Notes: a model not told the origin generated them from the sequence alone. A stretch of DNA of 64,000 nucleotides from Monosiga brevicollis MX1 (GCF_000002865.3 NW_001865043.1:1233018-1297017), one strand, 5' to 3'. Shown: positions 10,626-23,746, counted from the first letter of the stretch. Made by a program: numbers and translations.

Positions 10626-13600
10626 TTGATGATGGCCAGGTTAACGCTGCCGTTGTTTGACTTTGAGCGAGAGGTGGTGCCTGGCGAGTGCGTGCCGGTC
10701 AATGCCATTCGGGCTCGAACGCAGCAGGCCGTGGGAGCGAGCCAGCTTCATTATGGCCACCGGTTCTGTATGCGGCGTCGGATTCGGCCGGGAGAGCCAC
10801 CTCTACAGATGGCCGCCGTCGTTCGCCTTAAAACATGCATGCGTGAAGTGCTCGTCGGCACGCCTGCGCTCCGATGCGTCGTCGACGTGGAGACGCGGTT
10901 CTGGATCCAGGAAACGACGCCACCAGCACATGCCGCACCCGACCAGGAAGAGACGTTGATACGGTCCGAATTTCCCGACTTAACGCTGGTGCATGGCTTC
11001 CCCGTCACCGATCCCAGCCCAGAATCGCCCATCGCAATCATGCGTGGACCCAACGAGTTCCTGCTCATCGGCGATGAGGTGCAGCGTGCTCGAACATTGC
11101 TGGAGCCCTTTTTTGAGCAGCACCGAGAAAACTCTGTTTGGCGCAATGAACTGGCCTTGGTGGGCGCCCCGCCCTACCACGATCCCGAAGCACTTTCCTT
11201 CTGGCTACTTCGTATTCATCTCCCAAAAATGCAGGAGGCCGTCCTCCATGAGCACCTCGTGGCGACCAGCACCCTCCGCCGCCTCCGCGAGCTGCTGGAT
11301 CGCTTCGAGCACACGCCGCCAATTCACGGTCGCGGCATCCGCCAAGCCGACATAATCCGTAGCACCTATAGTGAAGCCGTACGTCAGCACGCTTGCTCCC
11401 CTGCTTGGCAGGTGACTGGCTTTGAAGGCGCACCCGGGTCACCCAACCATGCCTCACCTTGAGCTGCTTTGGTGATGAACACCCCCGTCCGGCCGCAACT
11501 GCTTCTAGGTCGAAAAGCTGGCTCGCGCTGGTGGCTTTCGTCGGCTTCGACCCAAAATTCAGTGGTCGTTGCAAGAACGCTGTCTTTTCGAGGCCGCCCA
11601 CCACATCTCTGCCGCGCAGTCTCGCTTGCATGAGCTGCCACCCGCACTGCTCCAAGTGGGTATGCAACCCTGCCTCCTGCCACACCTCAAAGCACGCACG
11701 CTCACAGAACGACTTGTTTTCAGGATGTTCTCAACGAATACACGGCCTCGTTCATGCTGAGCCATACGCTCTTACGCACGCTGTGCCGCATACCAGTTCT
11801 CAAACGTCTCAAGGTGAGACGGTAGCTCATCGATGCTTTGCCCCCTTGCGTCTTTCTGCTGACTGCTCTCACCTAATTGCGGACAGTTGTTTGGCAGCCA
11901 GGTTGATGAAGCCTGGCTGACCACATTGTCTGATGCCAGGTTCTGCTCGACTCTGCGCGAGCTGCACTTTGTCAACTGCCATCGTCTGTCTGGCGAATAC
12001 TTTGCAACAGCCGTCTCACAATTTAGTGGGCTAACGTCCCTCTGCCTCGACCGTAGTCGAGCATTAACAGACGAGGCTGTGGCACCCGCCATCGCAGCCC
12101 TTCCCGCTCTCAAGTCGATCATGGTAAGCACCATGGGTCCTTGCAAACTGAGGACGCCCAGAACGCCAGGCGCTCATACTAGTACTTGCAGCTCTCTGGC
12201 ACTCGCGTGGCCCGCGCGACTTTTCTGCAGGTTGCTCGGTGCAAGCACTTGCAACACCTGGATGTGAGTGGGGCTCGCCATGTCAGTGGTATGTTTTCGT
12301 CCTGGTGTAGTTTGCAAATCTTGCGACCGCGCCAAGCATCCAATAATAGTCCTCACGGAGCACGTGGGTGGAAAATACCACGACCTGGCTTGTCGAATGA
12401 CGGGGGCGGGGGTGGTAGATGACGTGCTAGCCCTGATGGTCGGTCCGACGGCAGCCTGTTATCCCAACCTATTATCTTGCAAAGTCAGCGGTACATCCAT
12501 CAGCCAGCAAAGTGCTGCATTGCTGACCCATCATCGTCAAATGCGCGTGCTGGCACTGTCGTTTGTGACCCGCATTCGCGATTGGTCTTTTCTCCAAGAC
12601 TTTTCCCCGTACGACCCAATCATCACCCCAGCTTGACGTCTTTGTTTATTGTGCTGGCCGAGTGTGTCCTGTCTGCGCGCTGGGCTCAATCCGATTTTTT
12701 ACCGAAAACGGTACAACAGGACCATGCTCGATCTTGACGTGTCCCTTAACGCAAGACTTCAAACTGATCAACTCGCACCCGCGCTTGTGCGCCTGGAAAG
12801 GTTACAATACCTCTCCCTCATGCAGGTGAGGGCGTCGTGCAGCTCGAGAACTTGATGCTGCGTGGCTCGAACAACCCGACTCATTGCGCGCGTGTTGCAT
12901 AGACGAGTGTCGATGCAGCGATCGCCCCAGCACTTTGCGCTTTGAAGGAACTGCGCGTATTGAATCTCGGGTACGCGCTTGTCCGCATAAATCTCACACA
13001 GAGGCAGGGCATCAGAGCATAGATACAGCTGCTCATCGATGTCATGGCTGGCAGAAAAACGGGAGTGGACGATTTGCTGGCCGAAGCGCTGTCGGAAAAG
13101 CCTCACCTCGACGCGCTGCTTCTCCCTTACAACGAAATTACTGACACCTTGGCACCCGCCATTGCTGCTTTGCCTCGCCTACGAGTTCTCAAGGTATGAA
13201 CCAGCCGTCCAGCAGCCCGGGTCAATCGTTTCCAACCACTAACCAATGCCGTGCAATACCCCAGTTGACTGGCTGCCTCCACTTTTCAAATCGAGGCTTG
13301 ATGGAGCTCTCAACTAGCCCTTCATTGTGCACGACCTTACACTCGCTCGACCTGGGCGGTCAACGTCAGTCATTGCATAGCAGTTTCTCGACCTAATGGC
13401 ATCGCCTTGACGCCGCGCTTGGTGCTCGCGTGTGCTGCAGAGTTGAATAATGACGTTGTGGCAAGCATTGCCCAGTTTCAGAACCTGGAATCACTTCAGG
13501 TCTGCTGCTTCCCCCTCCCACCTCGGGTCTTCGATCTTGCAGGCGTCGCACACACGCACACACACGGGCACGCGCGATTGTGTTGCTGGTCTGAACAAAT

Positions 13601-13778
13601 TGAAATGCTCACTCGACTACGCGTGCCACATAGTTGTGGGAGACCAGCCTCAACGCAACAGCTGCGCAGGCTGTCGTCAAAGCGACAGGCCTCGTCATTG
13701 ACGACCAGATTCGGTATGTCGCTTCTTAATGCGCCCCACACGACTGGGTGGATTTTCGTGTTCGATAGACGTGCTTGA
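10626..13778 (+). CDS. Leucine-rich-repeat protein, RNI/AMN1-like
   Basis: Thirteen exons: 10626-11378, 11509-11655, 11724-11813, 11887-12123, 12192-12288, 12419-12560, 12720-12825, 12903-12970, 13055-13193, 13265-13364, 13441-13499, 13634-13713 and 13769-13778. They sum to 2028 bases (675 residues plus stop) with matching phases. The first about 250 residues match nothing I recognise. From exon 4 on there are repeats of the ribonuclease-inhibitor or F-box/LRR type: LRELHFVNCHRLS, LTSLCLDRSRALTDEAV, LQHLDVSGAR, LRVLNLG, LDALLLPYNEITD, LHSLDLGG. AIAALPALKSIM and AIAALPRLRVLK recur at exon ends, as if exons arose by duplication. No signal peptide, transmembrane segment or clear F-box is visible, so a cytosolic or nuclear binding scaffold is likely. 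The start could also be 10629 or 10632. Confidence 0.82.
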
Positions 13779-14620
13779 GAACGATGACGCACGGGCTCAT
13801 GATGAACCATGGACAGATGCAACCCAGGGACGTATCTATTCAAGTCAATTGAACGGCTTGATAAAGGTAGCAGCACGCTGCTCACCAGCGAAGTCGCAAC
13901 GGGAGACAGCCGGTGGCACAATGACTAATGGACGAAAATGGTTGAAAACAAGGAGAAAGGGCTGATGCTCGCGCAAGCGCTTGGCGCGAATTGAACGAGC
14001 GATTCATCTTGGCCCCTGCGTTCGCTGCCCGTGCAAGCGGGCGTTGGGTGGCAGTGCGCGACGCATGGAAGCCCGACGCTACCCACACCCGTTGCACAGA
14101 AGATACGCACTTTCCCAGGCCGGCGACATTGCAGAAAGGGCCACACGAACATACAGGACCGATGACAGGACACGGGACAAGAGAGACGGCAGGAGAGGGC
14201 AGACGCAACAAAAAAGGAGGGAAAGCAGAGCTCAAAGGAAGACAAGCGAGCCGTATATTCAACATTGCCCAAGCGTGGCTGAAGGAAGCAAAGGTCAGGG
14301 CAATTGAAAAGCTGGCACAACATGGCTGAGGGAGTGGTCAAGGCACGACACCACTAAACACGAAAGAAGCAAACGCAAAGCACACAAGAGACCAACTCGT
14401 GAAGTGCACCAAATCAACCGAAAACAAACCCAAGGCGCAACAACGGCGCTCTGCCAAAGAAGCGTAATGAAACACAAAACATCAAGTTGATACAATCGAG
14501 GGCACGCCAATGCCAATTCCCACACGCCTCCAAACTCAAGCAAGACCGACGGGCCAAGCCACAAGGACCGTGAGAAGCCAAGGGAAAGGGGCATATTTCC
14601 AGTAAAGACGACATGAGAGC
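13779..14620. other. Intergenic, no recognised gene
   Basis: Space between the convergent 3' ends of the LRR gene (+) and EIF3F (-). It holds both 3' untranslated regions at most; open frames here lack family motifs. Confidence 0.6.
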
Positions 14621-16305
14621 TTAGATTTCGGTGGCGAGAGCATCGTTGAGCTTGTCCTGGATCGCGACCTGCGTCTGGGCCAGGTTTGAGAGGTAGCCAA
14701 CCATGAGCAGATCCTGAATGGTGTCGTTGAACATGGCCTCAAATTGATCGGGGTCAATCTTGGGCACGGCCGCCACGGTATCGCGCAGGTACCGGCCGAT
14801 GCGCTCATCAGCCTCCACAGAACCATTCAACACCTAAAAATGTTCAAACAAGCAGATATACCACATGAGCTGGCCACTTCTTCCTCTTCTTCCTCTTCTT
14901 CCTCTTCTTCCTCTTCTTCCTCTTCTTTTTCCAAACGCCAAGCCGCAGGTGCGCCCTCAGTAGAGTCGCCGGCACAGCCATGCCCAAAAGGTCGCACCTT
15001 GTCTACGTAGGTCAGGGCATCCTGAATCTTGTCCTGCAGGTTGGTCGTGGCCTCAGCCACATGGTTCAGGTCGGACACCAGCTTTACGGAGCTACCGCCC
15101 TCGAGGCCCTTGTTCAGCAGGCCAACTGTGGGGGGAGAGATATTCAGAAGCGGGTCAGTGTGTGTCACTCATGACTTGTCCGTCGTCCACCACCTGTGTA
15201 GCGGTGCACTTGAACAAGTTTCCGAATACGATCGAGGTATGCGCAAGACTTACGAGCCACGCGCTCGGGCTCGTGCACAAGCACGTCACAAGCAATGGGG
15301 ACAAAAGTCTGATCAGGCATGTAGATATCCTGCTCCTCGTCCACAAGACGCGGAACACCCTCGCTGGCCCTGTCGGATATGGCGCAAAAGTCAGGGAAAA
15401 TGCGGCACGGCAGGAGTCGGCTCCCATTTCAAGCGCAAGCGGTCGGTGGAAGGCGGTCGAGTTTGAGGTCGCGAACATTAAACCCTTACGTGGTGAAAGC
15501 ATAGATGCCGAGCTTGCCGGTGTCAAGGCTGGTATCAATCCAGAGGTGAACATCGTTCATCGAATCCTCGCACAGCGTGCGGTGGATGAAGATGGAGCGC
15601 TCATGCTGCAGTTCGGGGCCGGTCGAGTACCTTTGCAACCGATTGCAAGCGTTGGTGAGTTGACGGGGTCATGGTCACCGGCGCAGCCGCGGACAAATGA
15701 TAAGATGGGCGGATGATGGGCAACGGTGCAAGCTCGAGTGGCTAGTTGGGCATAGCGAGGGGCGCAGAAAGAAAAAGCACACACACCAGCCGACAATCTC
15801 CTCGTTGGGGTTGGCCTGGGCATGTAGAGCACGAAGGCTCTCAAAGTAGTCGAGACGGATGTCTACTGTGTCCTCCTTGTCCTCGTGACCAACGGGGAAG
15901 CAGTTGGTCACCTCGACCGAGTTGCCGGTGCGGGTACCCAAAAGGCAGCCAATCACACGATCGTTGATGGGCTTGCAGTTACGACGAGGCTCCTCCTGGT
16001 TGGTGCGGGGATCAATGACAGTGGTCTCCTCCCAACGCGCCTCGCGACTATAACCAAAGGCGACAGGGACAGAGTGGTGAGCCACCAGGTCGAACAACCA
16101 AGTTGACCAAAGTCGGTGACAACGAGGAGATGCATGCACAGGGGAACCCGAAGCAGCTGTAAGTGTGCCATCCCCGTCGATTGAAACACGTCAACACGAC
16201 GCAGCCGAGTACTCACCGCAGATGATAGTCGAGGATGGAAAAGTAGACGACGGGCAGCACCCGCATGCGGGGAGCAATGCCTTCGAGGTGCAGGTCCGAG
16301 CTCAT
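14621..16305 (-). CDS. EIF3F: Translation initiation factor eIF3 subunit F
   Basis: Six minus-strand exons: 16217-16305, 15787-16047, 15490-15630, 15254-15369, 14998-15125 and 14621-14833, giving 948 bases (315 residues plus stop) with all phases matching. eIF3F is an MPN-domain subunit of the eIF3 complex that helps load mRNA on the 40S ribosome. Diagnostic pieces in order: RVIGCLLGTRTGNSVEVTNC, NPNEEIVGW then YSTG, ERSIFIH, VHLWIDTSL (the MPN core), then the C-terminal helices with VPKIDPDQFEAMFND and DLLMVGYLSNLAQTQ. As expected for eIF3F, the MPN metal-binding JAMM motif is not complete, since the protein is structural. Length is close to animal eIF3F without its Pro/Ala-rich N-terminal extension. 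The start at 16305 fits a short exon ending in YFSILDYHLR. It is divergent from UBE3D (580 bases apart). Confidence 0.95.
14878..14931. repeat. (TTCCTC)n microsatellite in EIF3F intron 5
   Basis: TCTTCC-type hexamer tract inside the intron at 14834-14997 of EIF3F. On the coding strand it reads GAAGAG, purine-rich. Confidence 0.9.
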
Positions 16306-16599
16306 TGTGCTGGAGTGATGGTCAAAGGCCTGCGAATGGCCACGGACAAGGTCATGTCACAAGACAAGCAGAGCAGTATATGAGAGGTGGAGTTGCGTTG
16401 CAAGGTGAAAGTAAAACGATCCGACTCTTGCGACAGCCCTGGGCCCAGCCCACAGTGCAACGCGATTTCTTGTTCAACCAGGCCCCAGAGCCTCATTCCC
16501 TGACCCTGAAATGCACGCATCTTGCAGCGCCGTGCCAAAGACTGGCAGAAACCTCAGTTCCCCCAAAAAAAATCCCGACACCCCACGCCACGCGCGAGT

Positions 16600-16690
16600 C
16601 TCAACAGCGATGCCGCCATCACCACCACCCTCAACGGCAACGACGACACCGACGGCACCGACGGCACCGACGGCGACACGACGTCGGGCG
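16600..16690. repeat. Short GACGGCACC-type tandem repeat in the EIF3F/UBE3D intergenic region
   Basis: Short imperfect repeats around ACCGACGGC units between the two divergent gene starts. The rest of 16306-16886 shows no gene and presumably holds both promoters. Confidence 0.7.
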
Positions 16691-16886
16691 CGCCGACCGA
16701 CCAAGACACAAAGCAGTCACCGTCACGCACGTTGTTGAGAATTGTTGTCAACAGCCGTTGTTTACCTCTATTCACCTTCCCTAACCGCAACACCTCGTGC
16801 AAGCGTGTTGCATTCTTTCTTGGCTTCAAGCAGATCAAAAGTGTGCTTATTGTTACTCTTCCGCAAAGGCATTGTCAGCATTTTCA

Positions 16887-18655
16887 ATGCCGACGGAGAC
16901 GACCATGAGTGCGACGGCGGCGGCGGCGACGGCCTGGGTGGTGGAGGTGCAACCGCACATCTTGGCCACCCGGGTGTACCACAATGCACCAGGTGGGGCG
17001 GTGCGCGTGGGAGCTGACGGACGGCTTGTGTGAGTTCAATGGATTGCGCGCTTGGGTCCTTTTTTTCTTTTTTTTTCGCATCGATAGTTCTGTCTCATGC
17101 GGCTGCTTGCTTCATGGCTGGTTCTTTCCTGGCGGCTCAAGTCTCAAGGGGGCCCGACAATCAGAAGTGGAGCTTGCCTTGCCGACCCCGTACCGAGCCG
17201 TGATAGAGGGGGGGCATGCACGCGACTATGCAGCCTATCCATCGGCTCGGCTCCAGCTGGATAATTTAGCCGGTCCTCCGCCCAAGACCTTGGAGCCCAG
17301 CCCCATTCGTCACCACAGCCCGGTGCAGTGCCGGGCGTGTGGCCACACACTGCTGACACGCACACATCTACATCGTCTGCCCTCGCTGCGCTGGCTTGAC
17401 TTTGCAGAGATGGTCAACTGCGACAGCCATGGCTGTGGCCATGGCCACGCGCATGAGAAAGGTACAACAGAAGCACAGGGCCATGGGCATGGCCATGCCC
17501 ACGGTCATGAACACGGCGAATCTTCTACGCCTATCCCGGTAAGAAGACACACTTGCAAGGACACTTGGGGGCTGCCATGCCTGCCCCACTCTGACTGTTG
17601 TGTGCCACCTTGATGCCGATCTTTGAACTGCGCATCCTCTGCCTGGCTTAGCGCGAGCCCACTGCCCAACCTGGCCAGGCACTTTATAACCGCTACCAGG
17701 TCGTGGCACCTCGTGCTGATCTCGGCAGCACCGTACGCTCCGTAGACGCGGCTGCGCCGAGTGATAATAAAACCCCTACACCCACCAAAGCTCCCACACC
17801 AAACTATTTTTGCCAGCGTTGCGGCCTCCGCTTGGGTCAACAACACAGCGCTGGTATGTGAGGCATCGCAGGCACAGCCGCCCCCGGTTTTCCCCCATCG
17901 TGTCTGGCAAGGCTGAGAGCTTGATGGGATCTTGAAAGCCTCTGATTGTGCATGAATTCTGTTCTGATGGGAGATTAGGCATGGTGCTCCTCTACTCAAG
18001 TCGGCTCACTCTTCAAGGGCCGGACGTCGGGTATTGCCTGCCTTCCTACCTGTTGGAGCTGATGCAAGTGTCCGGCCTACAGCGCTTGCTCCTCCTCAGC
18101 CGTGAGCTGGTCGACAGCCAAGCCGTCAACCCGCCCTTTGTGGCTCTTTGGTGCAGCAGTCTCTTACCAGTACATGTGCGTTTTGCAGCAGTCGTACCTA
18201 TACGAAGACCTCGATCCGCACCATGGCTGGCCCACCTCACCTGAGCGACTATTGCAGGTCTGGAGCCAGCAAGAAACATCTGAGCCCCACAGCATCGAGG
18301 AACGCCTGGCCCCGCCGGCCAATTTCACGCCAGCTCTCAAGTGTCTGTACACCACCAACATGCTCTATCCCGGTAGGTTTTGAGCCCACACGCATGCACG
18401 CCGGGTTGGACGTTGGGTGTGAATCCAATTGACCAACCCACGCCTTGCTCAACCTCGCCTTGCCTCGTTTTAGCTCGTGAGGAGGAGACAGCTCTTGCGC
18501 GACGCTGGTATGGCGACGACAGCGTTGAGGTGGTGGCTTTGCAGGAGCACGAGCTACTCGACTTTGTCCTGCAGCTAGCTCTTTGGACCCGCCGTCTTGC
18601 ACCTGACTGCCGACGTGCCCACAACATGAACGTGGGCTATGCTCTCCTCTGCTGA
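16887..18655 (+). CDS. UBE3D: E3 ubiquitin ligase UBE3D-like (HECT_2 family)
   Basis: Six exons: 16887-17029, 17142-17538, 17652-17853, 17979-18101, 18157-18372 and 18474-18655, total 1263 bases (420 residues plus stop), phases consistent. The UBE3D/H10BH family binds the E2 UBE2C and has paired Cys motifs. Here CRACGH (near 17333) is followed by LPSLRWLDFAEMVNCDSHGCGH, and FCQRCGLRLG (near 17810) is the second CxxC knuckle. The C-terminus ends MNVGYALLC, placed like the conserved end of family members. Between the two knuckles is an unusual His/Gly-rich stretch (about 17425-17515, HGHGHAHGHEHG) that could bind metal. The start at 16887 gives MPTETTM; the Met at 16905 is an alternative. Likely cytosolic. 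Confidence 0.85.
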
Positions 18656-18899
18656 GCGGTTGAACTGGCAGCACCTCATGACAGCAATCGATCATTCAGC
18701 TCGGCCTTGTTGCCTGCCCCGGTCCAACATTCTCATTGCACCAAAGCAGACAGAAGAGAAATCTCGTCAATGTTCGTCAGTACCCGGGTGTCTGCCTGTC
18801 AACACGGAAGTCGAGCAGCTTATCCCGCTTTTCGCAATTCTGCCTCCTTCATGTTATTTATGATAACAAATTTTCTTCTCCCACACCACACGAATACAT

Positions 18900-19020
18900 C
18901 TATCGCACACACCGCACCAGTACGAATACTTGGTTGTGCTTGTGTCCGTCTGTGTCTGTCTGTGCCTGTCTGTGTCTGCGTGCCTGTGTCTGTGCCCGTG
19001 TGTCCGTGTGCATTTGGTCA
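18900..19020. repeat. Imperfect TGTGTC / CTGTGTC repeat
   Basis: Degenerate TGTGTCTGTC units about 80-180 bases upstream of the lipase maturation factor gene. No gene in 18656-19093. Confidence 0.75.
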
Positions 19021-19093
19021 AGCAACGGCTCAAGAGTCCATTCATGAACTGTTTTAGAAAAGAGGGGTCAGTTTAATTTGCAGTAGGTCCAAG

Positions 19094-22000
19094 ATGCGCC
19101 ATCGTCACAAGCAGCAACAGCCAGCCGCCCCGGGGGCACCTGGTGATGGGGAGGGTGGGTTCCTTGCTGCAGGGCGTCCTCGAGTCCGGTCGGGCCAGGA
19201 TGGTGCAGTGTCAGAGAAGCAATCTGGTACGGCTCGAAAGGTGCTTCCCAAGACCCAGATCAGCAGGTACTCTCAGGAAGCAGTGGCTCAGCTCTGGCTA
19301 GCGGCTGTGGCGGCCATCTACCTGGCAGCTTTCTGCTCCCTCTATGTCCAGATTCCAGTGAGTAAGCTCGCACACGGCAAGGTTGATGCATATACCACTC
19401 CCTGTCTCCTATCTGGCGCCAGCATGCGCCTCTGCTGCACACGAGCCCCAGATCCACATGCCCAAAGCGAAGGCACGGACCATCATTCCAGGCGTTGCCA
19501 CTGGCGTAGGGCTTGTACGGCTCAGAAGGCATCTTGCCCGTCCATGGCCATCTGCACAAGATCGTCGAGGAGCGAGGCCTGACAACGCTCGACAGTCGAC
19601 TGCGAACCCTGCCCACGGTGAGACGCCACTCTCCTTGCCCCCTCGTGCAAGTCGGGGTCATAAGACGTGCACTCGCGGCTCATCCGAGCAGAGCATCGAT
19701 ACGATCAAAGCGGTGCAGTGCGCGTTTTTCTCATGTCTCGTGTCACCCACTACCATCATCCGCGTGACCTTGTTGTTCTCGGCTTGATGCCACAACAATC
19801 GTGCTTGGAAAGCTGGTCTGGCTGCATGAGCTGCTCGATATCTCGCCGGCATCCATGATGGAGCTCTTGGCGCTCTGTGGTGGCATCTTCTCTGTGGCTG
19901 CCCTGTTCCACTGGTATGCATGCATGCGAGCACTTAGACCCGTGTGTCGCATAAACCGTTGCCACAAACGGTATGCTTCACCAGATCATGACCTCAACTC
20001 GTGTAGGTTCTTTCGCACCAAACTGGTTTTTTTGGGCCTGCTTCTGGCCTATGGCTCGCTCTATCAAGTGGGACAAACTTTTCTACACTTTCAGGTACTT
20101 CATCTCCCGATGGCTATGCTTGGCCCAACCCGGCTCGGGCTTGGCTCGGCTCATGCTGCCGTTGTGAATCCAACCACTCTTGCTTTTCTTCAACAGTGGG
20201 ACATTTTGCTCCTTGAAGTTGGCACACTGGCAATCGTGACAGCGCCCTCGGTGGCTCTGCCCTGGAAGCGCCATTCGACCGGCACGTTTGCGCCCGTCTC
20301 TGCTCCATGCCCATAAAGTTTGTCTTACACTCACCTGTGGTGTGAAGCACAGATCCCTCATCACGAAACTACATCCTCTCTGATGGAAGCAGTGGTACGC
20401 TGTCCCACCTGACCGCATCCCGCCGTGGCGCTAGCTCGCGCTATGGGCTCCAGGAGGACGACCTAGCCTGGACTGTTCTGTTCATATTTATCTGATTGGC
20501 GTGTCATGCGCACGTCTTGGCAGGCATGGGCCTGTTTTTGGCTCGGTGGTTGTTTTTTCGCCTGATGTATTTGTCCGGCATTGTGAAGCTCACCAGGTAC
20601 TGTTTGCCAAGCCCACTGCTTCACGCAACCCAACTGATGGTCTGTGTACACACTTCCATCAAAATCGTGATCACCTGCACCCTGGCCCGTGTCTGATGCG
20701 TTCCGTATTAGCCAATGCCCTACGTGGTGGGGCTTGTCAGCTTTGGATTGGCATTATGAATCACAATGCATTCCCACCCCGCTGGCGTGGTATGCGCACC
20801 AGCTCCCGCAATGGTTCCAGGTGCGTACTTGAGCTCTCGCATGCATCGGTTTGCGTTCTTGCGGGAGCGAGAAACGGGCGCTCATCGGTGCGGTATTGTT
20901 TCTCGACCCGTAGGCACTCAGCACTGTTGGTGTCTACGTGGTCGAAATAGGCCTACCATTCCTCTTTTTTATTCCTAGCAAGCGCGTCCGCCTGTCTGCA
21001 GGCCTAGCGCAAGCCGCCCTCATGGTGTGTTGAATTTGCTTGGTCGCCTGTGCGGCATTTGAGTAATTACAATAGGTCATCCGCGATGCAGTTTCACCTT
21101 GACATGGGTCATGGTCGTGCCATAGCTGTTCATTTTTGTCACTGGCAACTACAATTTTTTCAACATCCTGACGGCGGTATTGAGTATACCCCTCTTTTAT
21201 GACACAGGTCGGCGACCTTGCTTAGCAGCTGTGGTGGAGCAACATGAGTTGACGGCTCTCGAGCTAATGCACGCTGCGCGTATCGCTTTGGCGCTGCTGC
21301 CATTCAGATCTCGTCGGCTGGGTACCGGCTACATTTTTGCGCAAGCACCATAATCCGCGAGCTTGCCAGCTTCCGGATACACCGGCATGGCTTGACCGGC
21401 TGCTTCTGGCGGCCGCCGTGGCAGCGTCCATTGCAGCCATGCACATCTATTTTGGCGCGGCGGTATTCTGGGATGAGGCCACCGGCCTGCGCGTAACCAC
21501 CCAAATACAGTTTACCAAGGCCCAATTTGCCACATTTGTGACCCAAAGCATGCACCTTGGCATTGCCGTGGGTGTGGCAGGGTTTGCGCTGAACCTCCTC
21601 TTCACAACTTGGTCAACACTGCGCAGGTATGAACCGAATGCTTGTTTCTCACCTTTGCTATCCGGCGGCTATGCTCACGTGCTGGCGTTGTCCTCTGCCT
21701 CTATAGTCGATCGATGTTTCGCATCTTGGTCCAAGCTGCGACGGTCGTTGCCGCCGGGTTATTGTTTGCTGCTTCGCTCGAAACATTGCGCTGGAATGAC
21801 AGAAGTAGCCCCTTGGCGGGTTATCGCGGTTGGGAGTATGCGCAGGCTGCTGAATCCTGGACGCGGGAACTCAGCGTGGTCAATAGCTACGGCCTCTTTC
21901 GTCGCATGACTGGCGTCGGCGGCCGACCAGAGCTGACCGTCGAGGGTAGCGTCGATGGCCGGCATTGGGAAGAGCTACTGTTCCGGTACAAGCCCAATCG

Positions 22001-22802
22001 CCCTCAGGACACGTTGCCATTTCTTGGTACGTTAAACACCCGGCCCGGACAGCAAGTTTGCTGTTGAACATCGGGGCTTACTGACGACCCGATGTTCGGC
22101 GTGTCTACTTGGCACTGATGCCTGCTCACCCTGACTGGTGCACCACTCTACGCACGTACGCGCACCTGTGTTTTTAACGCGCTGTAGCACCCCATCAGCC
22201 ACGCGTGGACTGGCAAATGTGGTTTGCAGCGCTCGGCTCGATCCGCCAAAATGTGTGGCTCCAATCTTTGGCAGTTCGTCTTCTTGAAGGACGCCCGGAT
22301 GTGTATGGCCTGCTTGCCCAGTCTCAAGCATCAGAACTGTGGGCGGATCCCTCGCATCCGCCCCTCTACGTACGCATTCGAGCGTGGACCTACTCTTACA
22401 CATCAACGGACCAGGTCAGTGGCCACGAACATGACTAGGTCTTCAGAAGGCGTCCCCTCGAGCACCCAGCCCTCGCTCCTTCTGAGACAACATTGGCCTG
22501 ATGGTTTGTTTTTGAACATAGGGCAACGCATGGTGGAAACGAGAGCTACAAGAAGGCATGTACTTGGAGCCAGTGAACTTGCAAACGCATGACTCGGCGA
22601 TCCGGGGTCTCATGAATTCGGTATGTACACCCATGCCACGAAAATTCCCATGATCGCTCAAGTGGATAAGAAGGGAGTGTTGGCCCGGCCAACACCATAC
22701 ACCTGCCAGCCTTGCTGGCTAGATTATACCCTCATGTCTGCTGGTTTTGCTTTCGTCGGACAGCTCGGAGCAGATTTACCGGTACATTGCAACAATCGGT
22801 AA
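19094..22802 (+). CDS. Lipase maturation factor (LMF1/LMF2 family)
   Basis: A multi-exon gene for a multi-pass ER membrane protein that in animals helps lipases fold. Clear exons include 19094-19357, 19510-19617, about 19811-19913, 20007-20094, about 20197-20280, about 20480-20595, about 20705-20820, about 20911-21030, 21090-21210, about 21300-21627, about 21703-22025, about 22188-22412, about 22518-22620 and a short last exon near 22780-22802. Diagnostic motifs: [22 protein letters not shown] (exon join); [21 protein letters not shown], then [15 protein letters not shown] and YKPNRPQ; then [12 protein letters not shown]. These match the LMF core (DUF1222) in order. The about 100-residue tail after NVWLQ also aligns with the family. 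A basic, Gly-rich N-terminus precedes the first membrane segment. The exact last exon is uncertain. Confidence 0.9.
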
Positions 22803-23746
22803 GAGAACAGCAAAGGCCTGTGCCTTTTTGTGCTTGGAAATGATGGGGTGGATACCGAGCGCGCAGCTCGGCATTGGTATCTGATGTTGCCCCTGCGTGA
22901 ACAGATATCTGTGCCGATTCCTGAAGTGGCTGCAAGGCTTTCTCGTTTCTATCGGGTTCCAAGGCCTGTGGATTCCTGCGTGGTATGTCGTTTGTGTCCT
23001 GGCCTTCCGCAGGCTAACGTGAATGTGATTTGTTGCCCGAGTCTTTTGAGTCTGAGCTGGTTCTGAGTTTGTCCAGCCATCCGTTCCTGCCTTAAGTGTG
23101 TGCATTGTAGCAATTGATTGCTTCTGAAACGTGGCAATTGCACCGACTACAACGCCCTCTCGACCAGACACATGTGGGCATTCACCAGCCCGGGCCCTCA
23201 CCATCGCAAAACTTTGTTCTTCTTTCTCAAATGGCTGATTGTATAAACATGGCCGGTGTCCGCAACGCCCCGCCAAACCCCGAGCGCCCTTGGCTGACCA
23301 GTGGGGGGCAGAATGTGATGAAACACCGACTGAGTTTGATATGTTTCTGCGGGTGATGGCCAAAGAGAAGGAACACAGTCGCAAAGGAGGGTTTTGGATT
23401 TGTTTATATAATGACATTGTGGCTTTCTTGACCAAAAAAACGAGTCGCGTGAACGGGCAGCAGTGGCAACGGCATGCCGGATGGGAAAATGTAGCTTGTG
23501 CCAAGATCAACAACAAAGCCTCAGAGTCAAGCAGTGCCAGAGTGTTCAAGCGCGTGCCGACAAGGAGGGATAAGAGTATTTGGTTTGCAAGGATTCCCAG
23601 TTGCAACCACGCCGGATGATAACGTTGCAAAGACAGAAAATGAGAAAACGAAGTCGGCAAAACAAGAAGCCTGGAAGCGCGTGGCGCTAGCTGCGCGACG
23701 CAGCGTAGTCTGTGCGGACAGCCTTTAGGGCGAGGCGTCTCCAGGC
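22803..23746. other. Intergenic, no recognised gene
   Basis: Space between convergent LMF (+) and claudin-like gene 1 (-). Long frames on the minus strand continue out of the claudin-like exons through introns and are not supported as coding. Confidence 0.55.
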
